Assembly: GCA_000310025.1 (NCBI GenBank)
Contig: FN649752.1
Span: 2,817,936-2,881,935 of the forward strand
Direction of reading: 5' to 3'
Length of the DNA stretch: 64,000 bases
Source of the DNA: Ectocarpus siliculosus
Lineage: Eukaryota > Sar > Phaeophyceae > Ectocarpales > Ectocarpaceae
Below are positions 1-27,550 of this stretch, piece after piece. The translations under genes and the position numbers were made by a program. How positions within the stretch are numbered: position 1 is the first letter of the stretch; every line of letters starts with the position of its first letter. The notes beneath the pieces are model-generated. The model worked only from the letters and a program-made list of their open reading frames with translations, did not search any database and was not told the DNA's origin.

Positions 1-165
1 GGGATTCCCGAAATCCCTCGGGGCGTTTCGCCTTTGGGGATGGGAGACCCTGTTCCGGGGAAACCCCGACGTTTTCCTTCCCGTTTTTTTGGGGAGGGGG
101 GGTAAATGTTTTAAGGATTCGGCCACCCCGGATTTTGGTTCCCCCCCCCCCCCCCCCCCCGAAAG
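1..165. other. Degraded sequence at probable assembly edge
   Basis: The first ~165 bases are dominated by homopolymer runs and doubled letters, including a pure C-run at about 140-160. The texture matches the low-quality block that follows the N gap near 57.4 kb. No reading frame here should be trusted, and the exon of the neighbouring receptor gene expected in this direction may be corrupted or lie beyond the window. Confidence 0.6.
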
Positions 166-269
166 CTCACACGCCCCCCTGGCACACCAGCAGCGCGAGC
201 CACATGCCACCGTCCTGGTCGGACATCCCTTTCATCCCCCGCCGCCCGCCCTCCCTCTCTCTATTTCAC

Positions 270-2226
270 CTCGGCTGCGCTGCACGCGCTCCGCATCTTG
301 AGCGTCAGCGCGCCGAAGGCGAGGTCGAACCCGGCGCTGTAACCCCACAGCCTCAACGCGCAGGTGAGGTCCGTGGTGGCCCCGAGGAGGGCGAAGATAG
401 ACAGGAAGGTCACGCCGATGCCGACCTGCGGGGTGGGGGTGTCCGCACCACCAAATCGCCGCGAAAGACAGCAGCCACGTACCGTACAGGCGGTGTCAAA
501 ATCGGAGCGAAAGAGCCGTGGTATCGTGTGGTATGGTGTGGCATGCGGGGTGTTGATTAATACTGCGCGTGGGTGTGTGGTGTGGGGTGTGCTTCTGACA
601 CTTCGAAACACACACGCCATTTGCCACCCTACCCGTACCACGCGAGGCCTCCAACATCTTCCTGAGTAACATGGTTTTATCTCCGGTGTTGCTGCAACTC
701 TACCTCACCCCTCGCCAATATTGCATCCATCCTCTCGAGGACGCGTGGTTACTGGTCTTAACAAAAAAGGCATACAAAAGTGACGACACCACCCCCTCCC
801 ATGCCCCGACCTACGCCTCAACTCACCACAAAGGTCTTGGACAAGGCCGGCTGGCCCAGGCGCACCACCCTTGACTGCTTGTACCGCGACAGGGCCCCCC
901 AGAAGCACAGCGACAGCGCCACCCCTACCCCCGCGAGGATCCCGATTGCAATCCCCTCGCCTGCCGAACGCGACACGCGATGCGAGAATGATGCAGGTGC
1001 AAGGGCAGAGTATGCCAACATCACACCGCCACCGCCGTCGACACCGCCAATAGACGTCGATGTCCACAGCATACGGGACGAGGGAGGGAGGCAGCAGTGA
1101 GCGTTCCCGGTCGGCTTGATGGCAGGACAGACACAGCTAGCTTGGTTCCGAGGCAGGATGGCTGCCGTTAGGGGACACAAAACAATCAACAAACATGCGC
1201 ACCCTCCGACACACCCACGACTCCACCACCACCACCACCAACAACAACAACACCAACAACAATAACAACAACAACAACACACTTGCAAGACCGGCGACGA
1301 CAGCAATGTAAACTTACGGTATGCACACCAACACCAGCAACCATGGCGAGACATGCGGCAATAACACTGGCAACAAAAGGGGAGGGTGTGTGCACCAAGG
1401 AGACGCGAATCCCTTACCTGAACTCCATTCCACATGATCGCACTTCACGGAACCCCCTTCGGGCAGGGGGGTCTCGCAATTCAAGGCGTTGTCCCCCTCC
1501 CCGTAGCTCCACTCCAGAGTCTGTCGGTTTTGGAAGTCGCACTGCGAGAGGGTGTATTCCATCCTCGACGCGCAAGCCTGCGGTGCAAAATTCATGGTCG
1601 CCAGACAAACGCCGACGTCGTTGGTGTCTCTATGTACTGCACCTGCATCGCGTAGAGCTAGAAAGCCGCCACGTTGCTCACATGTTCCATCAACAAGGGA
1701 GCTAGCAACACGGCGGGCGGTACTACTGTTGTTGTCGGTTACGCTTCGCGTGAAACGATACATGACGTTATCGTATGTTGGAATGCTGGAAGGACCGAAA
1801 CAAAGGAAAACCACCCTTTCCCCGACCCACTTTCTCGAGACTCTTATGGCTTGTTATCACGAATCGGCCAACAACGCAAGGTCTCGCAAGCACCTGCGAC
1901 AACCTCTCCCCTCCCCGCCTCCGGTCCCCCCCGCCCACCCGACACGCCTCATCTCACCTCGTTCGAATCTACGTACGCCTCCAGATCTTCAAACAAGGAT
2001 CTCCGCTGGTCAAAGCCATCGTTGATGCTACCACCATCGCCGCCTAGCACAGCAGCCACCGCCTCGAGCGATCCACCGGGCCGTTCGGGCGCCGCCGATC
2101 GGAGATGCCGTAGATGTGGTCGTCGCCGGGGGGTGCTCTCGGCGGGAGGAGTTGCTTCAGCAGCGGCTGCTGCTGCTGCTGCGGCGGCGGCAGATCCAAC
2201 GCCCGAAGGAAGCCGAAGATCGTATT
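270..2226 (-). CDS. Class C (GABA-B-like) GPCR, internal part
   Basis: Partial gene running leftwards off the window. Exons in transcript order: 1958-2226 (donor gtgaga), about 1676 or 1642 down to 1418 (gtaagg), 827-960 (gtgagt), 270-425 (gtgaaa). The last two and the end of the middle exon join in phase. The first exons encode a Cys-containing ectodomain (segments FEDLEAYVDSNE and YTLSQCDFQNRQTLEWSYGE). Exon 827-960 encodes TM1 (GIAIGILAGVGVALSLCFW) and a basic loop. Exon 270-425 encodes TM2 (GVTFLSIFALLGA) and a TM3 start with Cys followed by DLAFGALTLKMR, resembling the LAFG-hinge of GABA-B receptors. Class C GPCRs are plasma-membrane ligand sensors coupled to G proteins; the ligand is unknown. 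TM4-7 lie left of the window. A possible further N-terminal exon ends at 2529 with donor gtgagt (GGNGDAY), but its join is unproven. Polyalanine/polyglutamine-like codon runs occur near 2160-2190. Confidence 0.7.
1212..1283. repeat. CAC/AAC trinucleotide-rich tract
   Basis: Imperfect (CAC)n/(AAC)n microsatellite inside the intron between the ectodomain exon and the TM1 exon of the receptor gene. No coding role is seen. Confidence 0.8.
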
Positions 2227-3441
2227 CTTATGCCATGTGGTGGTTCGTCGTAGACACACGCGAGGGGGCGGGCGGGGGGGGGGGCGAACACACTTCTGTT
2301 AGCAAGGAAACGAAAAGGACAGATGGCGATTGATGCTCATGAAGGAACGCACGAAAAGGAGTGTTTAGGTTGAAAAAAGTAAAAAGCATCGGATTGTGTG
2401 TAGTCAGGGTAACTCCACGCCAGGTAGAATAAGAAGAAAACCACCCTACGGAAGTACAACTTTGATGCCGGCCGATGAACATGTGCCCTAGTCCCCCATC
2501 GCTTCAGGCGCAGCTTCACAATACTCACGTACGCATCCCCGTTGCCACCTAGAGTGGCTGTGGTGTAACAGCAGTCCCTTGCCCTTCGTCCAAACTTGCG
2601 CCGGGTGCAGGGATAGATACAGGTGGCTCTCACAAATCGGTTTGTGAAATTTCTTTTTGTGGTTCGATGTTCGATGAGGTTCGCCATGCTATTCGAGTTA
2701 CAAACACATCAGTCGTGTGAGCTGTTGAGCCTGAGAAACTTCAGACTCCAGCTGGCGGCCAGGCGTGGGTTGGTCCTGGTGCAATGTATGCATGCCTGCT
2801 GTATTTTCACCTTGCATCACCTCTTGGTGACACTGCTGCGCTCTCATGAGCCTACTCCGGAAGCGCCTCACCTGTACCCATCAAACACTACGAACACTCC
2901 TGGTGCTGCAAACGCCAAAGGCCCGACCCAAAGTTCTTCGAAGCCTGTTCAGCGATCTCTTTCGTGTGCGTACACCGACAAACGGGCCGACCACCAACTA
3001 CGATAAGCATGACACACGACACGACGTACAGGCCAGACCGGCACGACACCCCGAAGATTTATGTTACAGATAGGGCCCGGAGATGAGAAACGCCAAAATC
3101 GGGTCGAGACTCAATTTCTTAATTCTTGGCTGAAGGACCAGCCGAAGTCGACCAACTTCTTCAACGGATTTCTTATTCCTTTGGACTGTCGCATCCTGCT
3201 GATTCTCTTCCTGTTTCTTATGATGGCGAAAAAAACAAAAACACACCAAGCCTTCCCGCAGAATTAAACCGACAGCTCGGTGTGGTGAACATTGGGGGTT
3301 GTGGCAGTACAGAAGTACAGCAGCAATGGGTAGCGCAGCCCGCGGCGGTGCTGGGGCGCGGGGGGCGCCGCGAAAATGATCACTCTCTACCCCTACCAAA
3401 AAATTAGATGACATGAGCTATGTAGGTGGGGGGTGGGAGCA

Positions 3442-3442
<1 letters not shown>

Positions 3443-3475
<33 letters not shown>
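3443..3475. repeat. (CAG)n microsatellite
   Basis: About ten consecutive CAG/AGC units in intergenic DNA. Confidence 0.9.
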
Positions 3476-3477
<2 letters not shown>

Positions 3478-4869
3478 TCAGTGGGGCTTTTCATTGGACA
3501 CGCACCCCCAGCTTCTACCCCTTGATTCTTATGTCGTGGTATCGCACGATCATCTTTCCTATTGGGACGTTTCTTTTGTTGTGGCCCAGATTGAGCTGTG
3601 TTTCTTAGGCCTTTTTCCTTATTTTCCGTGAACCTTTTTTTCGTAACAGAACTTTTCTTAGCTGCGGGCCCCGTCTGTATCCTTGTGGTCGTCCAATTTC
3701 CTTCCTGCTGCTATCGACGGGCCCCACCCGACTAGTTAATAGACAGACAGCGCTGATTTATTGTCCCGCTGCATGTACCAGGACTGCCCAAGGACACCTT
3801 TCCGATGGTCAGTCGGGTGTTGGCTCGTATGAACGTGTACAGCATTATGCATATACACGACTTTGATTTTTTCTTTTTGCAAAACATAGATTCCCTGCTG
3901 CCCCGCGGGTGCGTCGCAAGACAAAATATGCCGAGAGGGGGGAAAAGGCTACTTCGTGTGAAGCGTCCAGGATTGTTCTTGGGATGACAAAACTGATTGC
4001 TGCACACGCAAGGCATTGCAACAACTAACATTAATAACCCGGCGGAGTGATGTGGAAGTGAGGTGTCCGGAACGTATCGGGTATCGCTTGTCTGCCATCG
4101 TTCTATCCCCCGCACCCCGTCTTCATCGGGTATTTATTTGTTTTTCATTTCATCAATATTTTTGTTATTTCATCAGTACAACCCAATGAATCCATCTTGC
4201 ATCGAAGAAAAGAGTCCTGTAAGATACAGTAGATTAGCAATTAATCCATGGAGTCAGTGAAGGTTCCACGATTTCCCTAGTCACTAAGTGCGTACCCGTC
4301 GGTCGGCATTCGGCAAAAAACTCGGGAAATTATTTCTCCCGTGTGTGAAACCAATTGCCCGAAAGGGCTACTGCTGTATTATCTTCTTCACCCCTTTTTT
4401 AGGTTGCATCTGCTTTTGTGTGCTCATGCAAGGAGCACTACATCCATCCATGTTTTACCTCCAAATGTACATCGGGTGCGTGCATGAGCGTCTTTCTTTC
4501 ACTGTCGAGGGATGCCTTTGAGGTTGCCTGAATAGTGCCAGGGCCTTCTTACAATACAACACATACATGATAATTTGATAGCGAGGTGAACTTTTATCGG
4601 GCAGCACGGTCTACGGTTGAAAGGCAGCAGCAACGTTTCACCAGCGAGTGCTTGCGCTGAGGTGGGAAGAGAACAACTGCTGCGCAACAAATCTGATCTA
4701 TCTGGTCAATCAAGTTAAAATGTAGTGTGACCAATGCCGTGTTTTCGACAGTCCAAGAGCCTCACGAAACTCAATGAAGCCCGCCCACGTCGCCCACCTC
4801 ACGATTGATCCAAATACCGTTCCTTAGGTACACTGTCAGCCCCGCAAAGCGCATGCGCTGCACTCTGAA

Positions 4870-5041
4870 GTCGAAGAGTCCTGAAAAGTGCCAAGCCGGC
4901 ACTATAGAGGGATTTTCAGGCCCTGAATAGTGCCGGTTTGGCACTACATTCAGGCACAATTCTGAATAGTGCGGGTGCCCGGTATAGTGCCGGTCAAATC
5001 ACCTGTGGACACATACCGTCACTATATCGGGACACCTACTG
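4870..5041. mobile_element. Diverged right-end relic of the pogo-type element
   Basis: Carries repeated copies of the core AGTGCC/GGCACT and ATAGTGCCGG found in both ends of the element at 16282-18926. Its order of motifs follows the right end of that element. It terminates in ...CACCTACTG followed by TA, a mutated version of the terminal CCCCCCACTG and TA target site. No matching left terminus is visible, so this is a truncated or MITE-like relic. Confidence 0.65.
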
Positions 5042-7164
5042 TATGTGGAACGTTCGAAGGAAGACGGATGCAATGTTTCCAACACCGGACCGGAGCCGGG
5101 AAGTCCGGAGCCGGAAAGTTGGTAGGAACAGACATCCACATGTGCTCTTTATTGTCTACAGCAAGCAGCAGCAGTGGTCCGCATCTCTCTGCATAGGATT
5201 TTGGTGCTGTACATAGATGACACATGTACGTCGGATAAATGAAGAGAAACAAACAGACAGGAGGAACGCCCAAGCAGTGGATGTGGTTGTACAGTTTGAA
5301 ACAGGACCATGGCCATTGGTAAAGTCAACAGCAAGGTCGTCACGTGAACGCAATCCAACATTGCTGTTAACGTTCGTACTGCTGCCTGGAACAGCTGAGT
5401 TCTTCCACAGGTACCACCTCACGGAAGATCAATTTCTTTGCAGATTCACGTGTGGCACGTCGCGTGGGATCGCGCACCGAACAAAAAATGGCATCCACGT
5501 CGGTCCACTCGAAAATCAAGTCTAATGTGGTGCACCATCCTGCGAGTATATGTATAGCATGATGTAGTAGGCACAGAGCTCTCTGGATGGGACCCACGAC
5601 GAAAGTCACTGCGACAAATTCCGCCCCAGCGCCACGTAGAATATTCATGTCTCTTATCTCTTCATATTGTCAAATAAATCTAAATCTACCGAAGTTTCTA
5701 CCCCAAGTATGTGAAATGCATGTGCGTTATTATAGTTACAAAGGCGCGTATGAGGCATGTATAGGCACACACGCAATCATCGTGGGAACCAACGTGGTAC
5801 AACCTCCGCCTGCTGGCGAGGTACACTTCTACTGCGTTTGCATACGCGCGCATGGATGTATGCGTGATGCGTATGCATGCATGTCATGTCGTGCGTATAC
5901 TGCTGCGCTGCATGCGCACAAAGCCGGCGGGGGAAAAAGAAGTACTTCGTACAAATAAAGCACTGCTTTTGTGGAGAGAGAAGCGGCTACGGTACAATAC
6001 TGGTGCGTAGTAAGAGATAAAAAAAATACTTGAAAATGCCGTTGTGGGTGGCACGAAAAAAGGGCTGGCTAGCTCTCTCCCTCTCGCACCACGGGGTATG
6101 ATGCGAGCGTTAGTGTGCAGGGCCGGCGGCAAGGGTGGAGCGTTACACTCTCACTCACACACCGGCGTCAAGCATGCTTGCTTCCCGCAAGCTGCTGTGG
6201 TTTTTCGCTCTACAGCAGTACCGCCGTACATGTGCCCGTACGTTACAAGTAGTTGTCGTGCATCCGGCAATCTCTTCGATTATACGCATAAAAGAAAAGG
6301 AGAGGATGTGGTTGTTTTTTGTCACTCGCGGACACCCAGGGCCAGAGGAGACGACAGCCGTCCATGCAAAAAGGTGTGTCCCTCCCTACGACGGCATGAC
6401 ACAGGACACAGGTAAAGGCAAGCACACAAAAAGGAGCTGGCGCCTCCGGATCTTCCGCTGCAATTTGAAACGTACGGAGAGAGGGCCAACCCTGAAAAAA
6501 AAAAGCAAGGCTTGCGCGTGGTCCTCTGTTTTCTGTCTACATACCACCACACTACACTTTACACACAAGTCCGAAAGAAGATTCACCCCCCCCCTGCTCG
6601 ACATACGCCACCCACCTCTTCCATGCACGCGACATCTGCTGCACCACTGGAGGGCCACCAGTAAGCCAGTAGCCGCCAGAGGCATCGCTCTTCGGCGACC
6701 TCTTGTCATCCCCCACCAAACTCCGCCACAGAGGGGCCGACCCGTCTGTGCACCAAAAAAAAAAAGACTCCCGAGAGTTTGCGCCTGGTTGCTAAGGATC
6801 CTCAGCCTGCGCGTTCCAACCCTTGCCCCCGTCCGTGAGTGGCGCGCCAGCCGCTTTCACGCCAGCGCACAGCAAGAGCGCGTGAAGCAGAGCAGATGCA
6901 GCTGTGAGCGGCTGATCCACAATGTTTGCGTAGGTGACAAGTGCAGGCCCGGACGATCCAGAGCAGTATTTTTATTGGGTATGGCAAAGTGCAATCTGTC
7001 GCGCCCCTTGAGTTGGACCGGTTGGACCGCACAACTCACTGTGGCGAGCGCGTACAGCTGAGAGGGAGATACAATAGGCAGCAACGCGCTTGAAGGGCGT
7101 GTCCAGAGAGAGAGAGAGAGCGACACACATAGCAAACACACAGGACTGTGCTTTTGGGCGTCCC

Positions 7165-21634
<14,470 letters not shown>

Positions 21635-23569
21635 CCCGTCACGGGCTTCTTTCGTTCATCTGCCCCCGCCGGTAACTTCAACCACCTCTTCTACCAGGAA
21701 GGAAGCGCGCTCTTGTGTTGGGTTTGTTGGCGTTTCTCCCATGCTCTGCACAAATGAAGACCTACGTTGCTGTCTGAACACCTGTCCACTGGCCCACGCC
21801 ATGCGTTGGAGCTGATTGTTGCAATAGCTCATGGTTGGGTTGATCGTAAGGGGGAGAGTGATTGAAGCACGCCGACATATTCTGATAAGCAAAACCGGAT
21901 AAGCCCGAGGGGGAGAAGGAGAAGCATGGAACGAGGGAAAAACTGATGGTGCGACATCCACGTTTCATTCCAGTAGGCTACGAGGCGACAGACACATGTT
22001 GATGAGAATTGGTTAGTGATCGGGTTGGGATTTATGTTGCCGCTCTACCAGGTCATCGGGTGAGTGCTATCGGGGAACCTGGTACAGTTTACTTTAACGC
22101 TCGGCGCTGCCCGCCTTCATCTTTCTTTTCCGAGGGCGGTGGTTAATGCGGTGGTGGCGAGGGCTGGTGGTTGGGTCTGTTGGTATCGCGTGTTGTTGTG
22201 TATGCATATATTATTGGTGGTGATCGGCTGTCGTTTGTTGCTGTCGTTGGTAGGAACTATAATAACGGCAGCGGAGTTGACAATGGGAATACTGCTCCTG
22301 CGGCTATGTAAGCGAATTTTCGGCCCCGCAAGTTGTCCCTTTCCCTTCCCACAGATGCTAGTTGGGTTGGGATTTCGGCTGTACGGTGCGGAACACGAAA
22401 TCTACATCCGCGCTGATTGTGCATTTTAGTGAAGGGGGCTGTTATTTTCGGAACAAGCCCCCCGTACATAGTAAAATTCGTCTGTGCCGAAGGGGGTGGA
22501 ATCCAGATCCTCGTTAGACAAGGATTCGGTTGTACGCGACTCCGTGTTGTACACTTTGATTTTGCCGTGTACCGTCGCCACGATGCTCATACAACGCTTG
22601 CGGGCGTGGTTGCTCTGTAATTTGCAGTGAATTGAAACAAACAACATTGAATCGGAGAGCGGCAATGCTGGCTGAACATTCGGCTACCAACAGCGCAATA
22701 CATTCACAAATCTAAAGAGTAAGTCGCGTGGAGAAACACCCGTCCCCCCCTGCCTGAACGTGGATTAGGGGTTTCGAAACGTACAATACCCAGGATGCGT
22801 TTAGTCGACTATTTGTTCGTGAATGGCAGCGGATATATACGGAGTAGGAAGGAAGAGGCGTACTTCGGTCGGCTTTCAGCATAATACGTCCATGAAAATG
22901 TGAAGACACAACAAGAATAGAAGCGGGGAAGACGCCGCACACAGGGAAAATATGTGTTAGCCGACCAGACTTCAAGAACAAATATCGTAACGGCTGCCTG
23001 ACTCAGTTTGTCGAAGTCATCTTCAATCAATTCCCATGTCGCGCGTTGTCTCGTCACAAAAACCTGTTTGCGCGGACCCCGTCTCCAGCTTGCTTGCGCT
23101 TACCCATCCCGTCATTCCCATCCCTGCCAGCTTCTTCTCTCTCGCTTTCTCACAACAGCTGTCATTCATTGCCATCCCCGCAGCTTGACACCCAACCTAC
23201 GCAGGATTTTCGACAGAGGTCCTTCGAGGTGAGCCCAGACGTGGGGAGATGTCGTGTGGCGGGTTTTCAGCACGTGATGCCATTCGCTTTCTTTGTTTTA
23301 CTTTGTTTCGTCGCCCCTCGTTTTCTGGTTTCATAGACCCAGCGTATTTCCGTACTTGTACATGAGGTCGACTAAGTGGCTGACGTGTGGGTAGTGGACC
23401 GTGTGCGTTTTCGTCCATGAACATGGAACGTACCGCGATGGAATCGCCGAAGGCATGTTCGTCTCTTTCTGTTTGCTTTTCTTCATTCGCTGTGCCGCGA
23501 CAGCTGCGTCCTGAACCTGGCAATAATCAAGCTCGTCGACCGGCATCGTATGCAAAAAAGTACTTCTTA

Positions 23570-24850
23570 TATTCTCTCCGCCCAGTCACTGTTGTTGTGC
23601 TGCCCGCGACATGTCAGTCCACTGCCGTCCGCATAGTCTACATCGATCGCCGTTGGACGCGGCCCGTCCTGCCCTCCCTGAGCCCTGGTTCTTCTCAGAG
23701 CTGGTAGTCGTGCTATCTACTTCTGCCTCGCCGTGAAGGTAAGAGGCTTTGCTACGTTGTGTGATGCACGTCTGGTTGTTTTCCTGGAGGTGAAGAGATT
23801 TTGGCAGTTCTGTGAAGACTACAGTACATACAGTACGCATAGCTCGATTGTACGTTCGTCCAACAATGGAGGTATGACATGCAACGCGAGGGAAGCGCTC
23901 AAGGCTTGTGTACAATCTCTCTTCTTCTGACGTCGTTCGCGTTGCCACTCTGTGGGATGATACTTACTTCCCCGAGCTACCAAACTCGTCGACTCTGTCG
24001 CATCATACATTGTAGGTCACTTGAAAAACAAATGCCGTTTCATATTTCCTTCTCAAAACTACTGTATTGCCTTGTATTGCCCCGCGTTTTTTCCGTTTCG
24101 CCCCCAGAGGTTGCACCGCCTTCTTCACCACAGCATACGTTGCATGTATCGTAACCCTACTGGACGCATCCCGCTTTGTCCACCCCCAGCTCTCGTCCAT
24201 CCCCGTGCCGGTAGTAGTGCCACCTACTCCTGCCTCGCGGTAAAGGCGAGAGGCCGCGTTGTGTTGGATGCTGCACGCTGTGTGTCTGTATGGGTGTATC
24301 TACCGAGCGAAAAACGATATCAGAACGAAAATTTTATGTGGTGTGTTCGTCCAAACACTGGGTGTTGCACGTAACGCGAGGGGAGCGCTTGAGACGGGTG
24401 TGCACTTCCTCTTCCTCTCAAGGCTTTCGTTTTGCCACGATGTTTATCTACGCCTAATTCCCCCAAGCTGGTGAACACCAAACTCGTCGACTCTGTGTTA
24501 TCACATGGCAAAAAATGTCGCTTCATCAACATCCCTTCTCTTTTGTCCCGCTATTGTTGCCGTTTCGCCCCCACAAGTTCCACCGCCTGTTCCTCCTGCC
24601 CCCTGCCATTGCTTTGCCCCGCGTTTTGCTGGCCTTGTCCCCGCGGCAGTTCCACCGCCTTCGATAGGATATCGCTCTACGTATTAGACGCGGGCCGCCC
24701 TCTCCTTCCTGAGCTCCGACCTGCTCACCCCCGCGCTGGTATTGATGCCACTGTCTCCTGCCTCGCCGTGAAGGTGAGAGGCCCTTGTTATTTTGATGGC
24801 ACATGCAGGGGGGGAACTGCTCGGGTTGCTGCTGTTTTCTGGGTCACAGT
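23570..24850 (+). repeat. Three diverged ~0.5-kb tandem units with exon-like ends
   Basis: The motif CTGCCTCGCCGTGAAGGT(A/G)AG recurs at about 23727, 24230 and 24757 (spacing ~500-530). It is preceded each time by a GCCCT...GAGC...-type segment and followed by GAGGC. The flanks AACGCGAG(G)GAAGCGCT and CCAAACTCGTCGACTCTGT also recur in successive units. Units 2 and 3 translate to similar peptides ending SCLAVK just before a GT(A/G)AG donor, so an exon may have been triplicated. Unit 1 is interrupted by a stop. No full gene could be assembled. Confidence 0.65.
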
Positions 24851-25772
24851 AGTCTAATAAAGATACGCGGCCAGCATCGAACATGTGTGGTACCGTACAT
24901 GTGTTTCGATATTTGGCGAGACGAATCGACGCAAAGAAGGGTATATCTATATGCGGTAACAACCCATGTGTAGAGCAGGGGACAGAACGTGAAGTGAGTG
25001 TCGACAACATGTGTCGTCCTACACTACAATTCTGCTGTTGGGATTATTACCCGTCGCGCGGTAGAGACGGGATGGATATTTTCTTTGCAGGTTTTGATTG
25101 TTCTGTTGCTGGTGGGGCGGCGCGCGCAGGAGTGCAGTGAGTGGTGGGTTGGAAGGCTCATCCCGTATCATCTCGAAATCAAAAGTGATGAATGCTGCAT
25201 GGTCGAAGTTGAAACTGGCATCATGGTAGTTCGGTGACACAGACGCTGGGATCACAGCGCTTTCGTGCGACAACAGTGGTGGACCCTGCCTAGCAACTTC
25301 GGAGCTTGACTCACCTACTGCTGTACAGTAAATCCATGATACTCTGTAAGGGGGCGAGGTATATATGTAGTTCATCTCGATTTCCCGTTGACCCTGTGAA
25401 AAGCCCTTTGTAACAGCGATGGAATCACGGTGCACGTGTGCCTGCCCATGCCCTAGATCCAAAAACCCTTCGATTGGTGATGGTTAGTGCGGCAAATTTC
25501 CGTTGACAGTGAGCACGAGGCTGACGGGTGACTACATATGGCTGACATTGAGTATTCTAACACCGGTCGTATCTTCGTAACATTCCGCACTCATGTACTG
25601 TAGCGCTCATGTACTGTAGACCGACACGGACAACGAAGGTTCGGGGGGCAGTTCAGCCAGGGATACGGCCATGCAAGGCGACAAGAACGGGGAAAAATCC
25701 AGGCAAGGGCAAAACATGAACAGACTTACCACAGAGAAATATGGACAGCATGAAATTTACAGTAAGTAGTAC

Positions 25773-26005
25773 AGCAGTAGGATTGGTTCTCCACCTACTG
25801 TCGAATCGCGAGAGTCGTGGAGAACTTCTCGGACAGATTGCAGAAAGGTGTGTACGCGGTGAGCAGCAGCAGTAGGGTTGCTTCTCCCTCTACTGTCGAG
25901 TCGCGAGTGTCGTTGAACAACCTCTCAGACAACACAGCAGTAGGATTGGTTCTCGTCCATCAATGTCGAGTCCCGAGTGTCGTTGAAAAACCTCTCGGGC
26001 AGAAC
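25773..26005. repeat. Three tandem 69-93-bp units
   Basis: Units start CAGCAGTAGG(A/G)TTG at 25773, 25866 and 25935. They share ACTGTCGAGTCGCGAGTGTC-like and AACCTCTC(A/G)GACA-like blocks. The first unit carries a ~24-bp insertion. No coding function is seen. Confidence 0.85.
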
Positions 26006-27550
26006 GTCGTATGGATTGTAGAACTATCGATTCTATGATGGGACATCAAAACTATCCTGCTACCACTTGCATGGAGTGGCCGTTCCTTTTCGGGTGGACG
26101 TACCCCCGCCAAAGTGTGCGTTTCCAACAGCCCACAGTATAGCTAGGAGTTTTGTTATGGAACGTTGCGAGCATAACTACAGTAGGGTGTGTCTTAAAGA
26201 GAGTAAACCCCGTATGTTGTTCGGTACCCCCTTTGTGGATCGGAATCGATATGGTCGCGTTTCGTGTAGCATTTTTTATAGCGCTTCGTACCCCCCTCCC
26301 AAAAATCAAAGCTCCTAAGAAAAATTGGGTACCTACATAAACTTGTAGGTTCGTTAGGACAAGTTTTTCGAGCACCGTTAAACACCGTGGGACTTGTTTC
26401 CCGCCGTTCCAGCTGTTGGAATATTTCTATTTGCGATACCTTGCCGTACCATAGAGACTATCTTGCATAATCGAGCTAGCTCTGAGGTGATATGCTTATA
26501 CGAGCCTACGCCAGGAATTGCCAACAGCGATTTTCAAGTCTTTGCGGGCGCCATCCGTCTTGCCTCGAAAGGGAGGAGATCTTGCCCAACAGAGGGGTCT
26601 CCACGTTAGTTTTTTCATTGTCGCACAGTGCCTCCTTTTTCTATTTATATTCTGGTATCACGTCTGTGTGAGGATTTCGGAGTCGAGTTTGTTTTCAGTT
26701 TGGTTTTTTTAGTTGGCGTGTGACCAGGTGCCCGCGTCAGTTGGACCGGTACAGAAAATAAAACGCACAAAGCAGAGACCGGAACGACAACTAATAGTGT
26801 ATCCACCCGCCCTCGGGTAGTGCCCGGTAAGTTATCAGGAGATGGGACATCACGCTGCACTTGGTGCGAGAAGCCACCACCACATACCATGGGACATCAA
26901 AACGTCCTTCTGTCACTTTTTGGGAGTAAATCATGTCCCACACACCTTGCCATCAATACCTGCATATTGAATAGTTCTCTATGGCACGGCTCAATCGTGA
27001 GCCCATCTGGGGCAGCAGGACGTCTTGCGTTGATCTGGACACAATCGTCTCACTCTCCCCAACCCCTCCTCATCTCACGTGCCTGAGTATCTCCCACTCC
27101 TCCCGCAAATCCATCGCGGGGAAGCGTCACCTCCCCCTCGGCGGCAGCCCTCCCAGCGTTGTTGTGATCCCTCTTCGCGTTTACCCTTGTTCGTCCCTGC
27201 TCGAGCTGACCGTGTCAAAATCACTCGGTCGCGAGCTTTCGAGTTGAAAACACTAGATATGCATGTTCAGTAGGGCAGCATGCGCGCAACACGTGGCAAG
27301 CATATGAGCGCCGTTTAGAGAGAGACGTGGATGTTGGGATCAACGCGTAACGACTGATTGGCATTCTACGCCAGTGGATAGGTAATCATTCTCGACCCCG
27401 TAGGATGGAACGTCAGGTGTTACCGATCGTCTCTCTCTCGAACCATCGTCTTTCGCTTGAAGGCGAGTGCTCGATGTACGTGCGGTATCAATATCGATGT
27501 CCGAAATCCCCGTTGTTTGAACGAAGCGCGGTGATCGAGCATCATTATTT

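Larger units (their letters stand above)
2640..7164. other. Intergenic region, no gene supported
   Basis: About 4.5 kb between the receptor gene (minus) and the MnmG gene (plus), so it should hold two divergent 5' regions. I see a (CAG)n run at 3443-3475 and a relic of the pogo family at about 4870-5041. An open frame in plus at 6135-7061 has runs of A and no recognisable domain and is not called. The last ~300 bases before 7165, with a GA-rich run at 7106-7122, probably contain the MnmG promoter and 5' leader, but I can name no motif. Confidence 0.5.

Noticed and set aside
6135-7061. 308-codon open frame in plus upstream of MnmG
   Set aside because: Runs through A-homopolymers and dinucleotide repeats, no domain, no splice partner; more likely 5' leader/intergenic by chance. 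Uncertain, as the length is notable.
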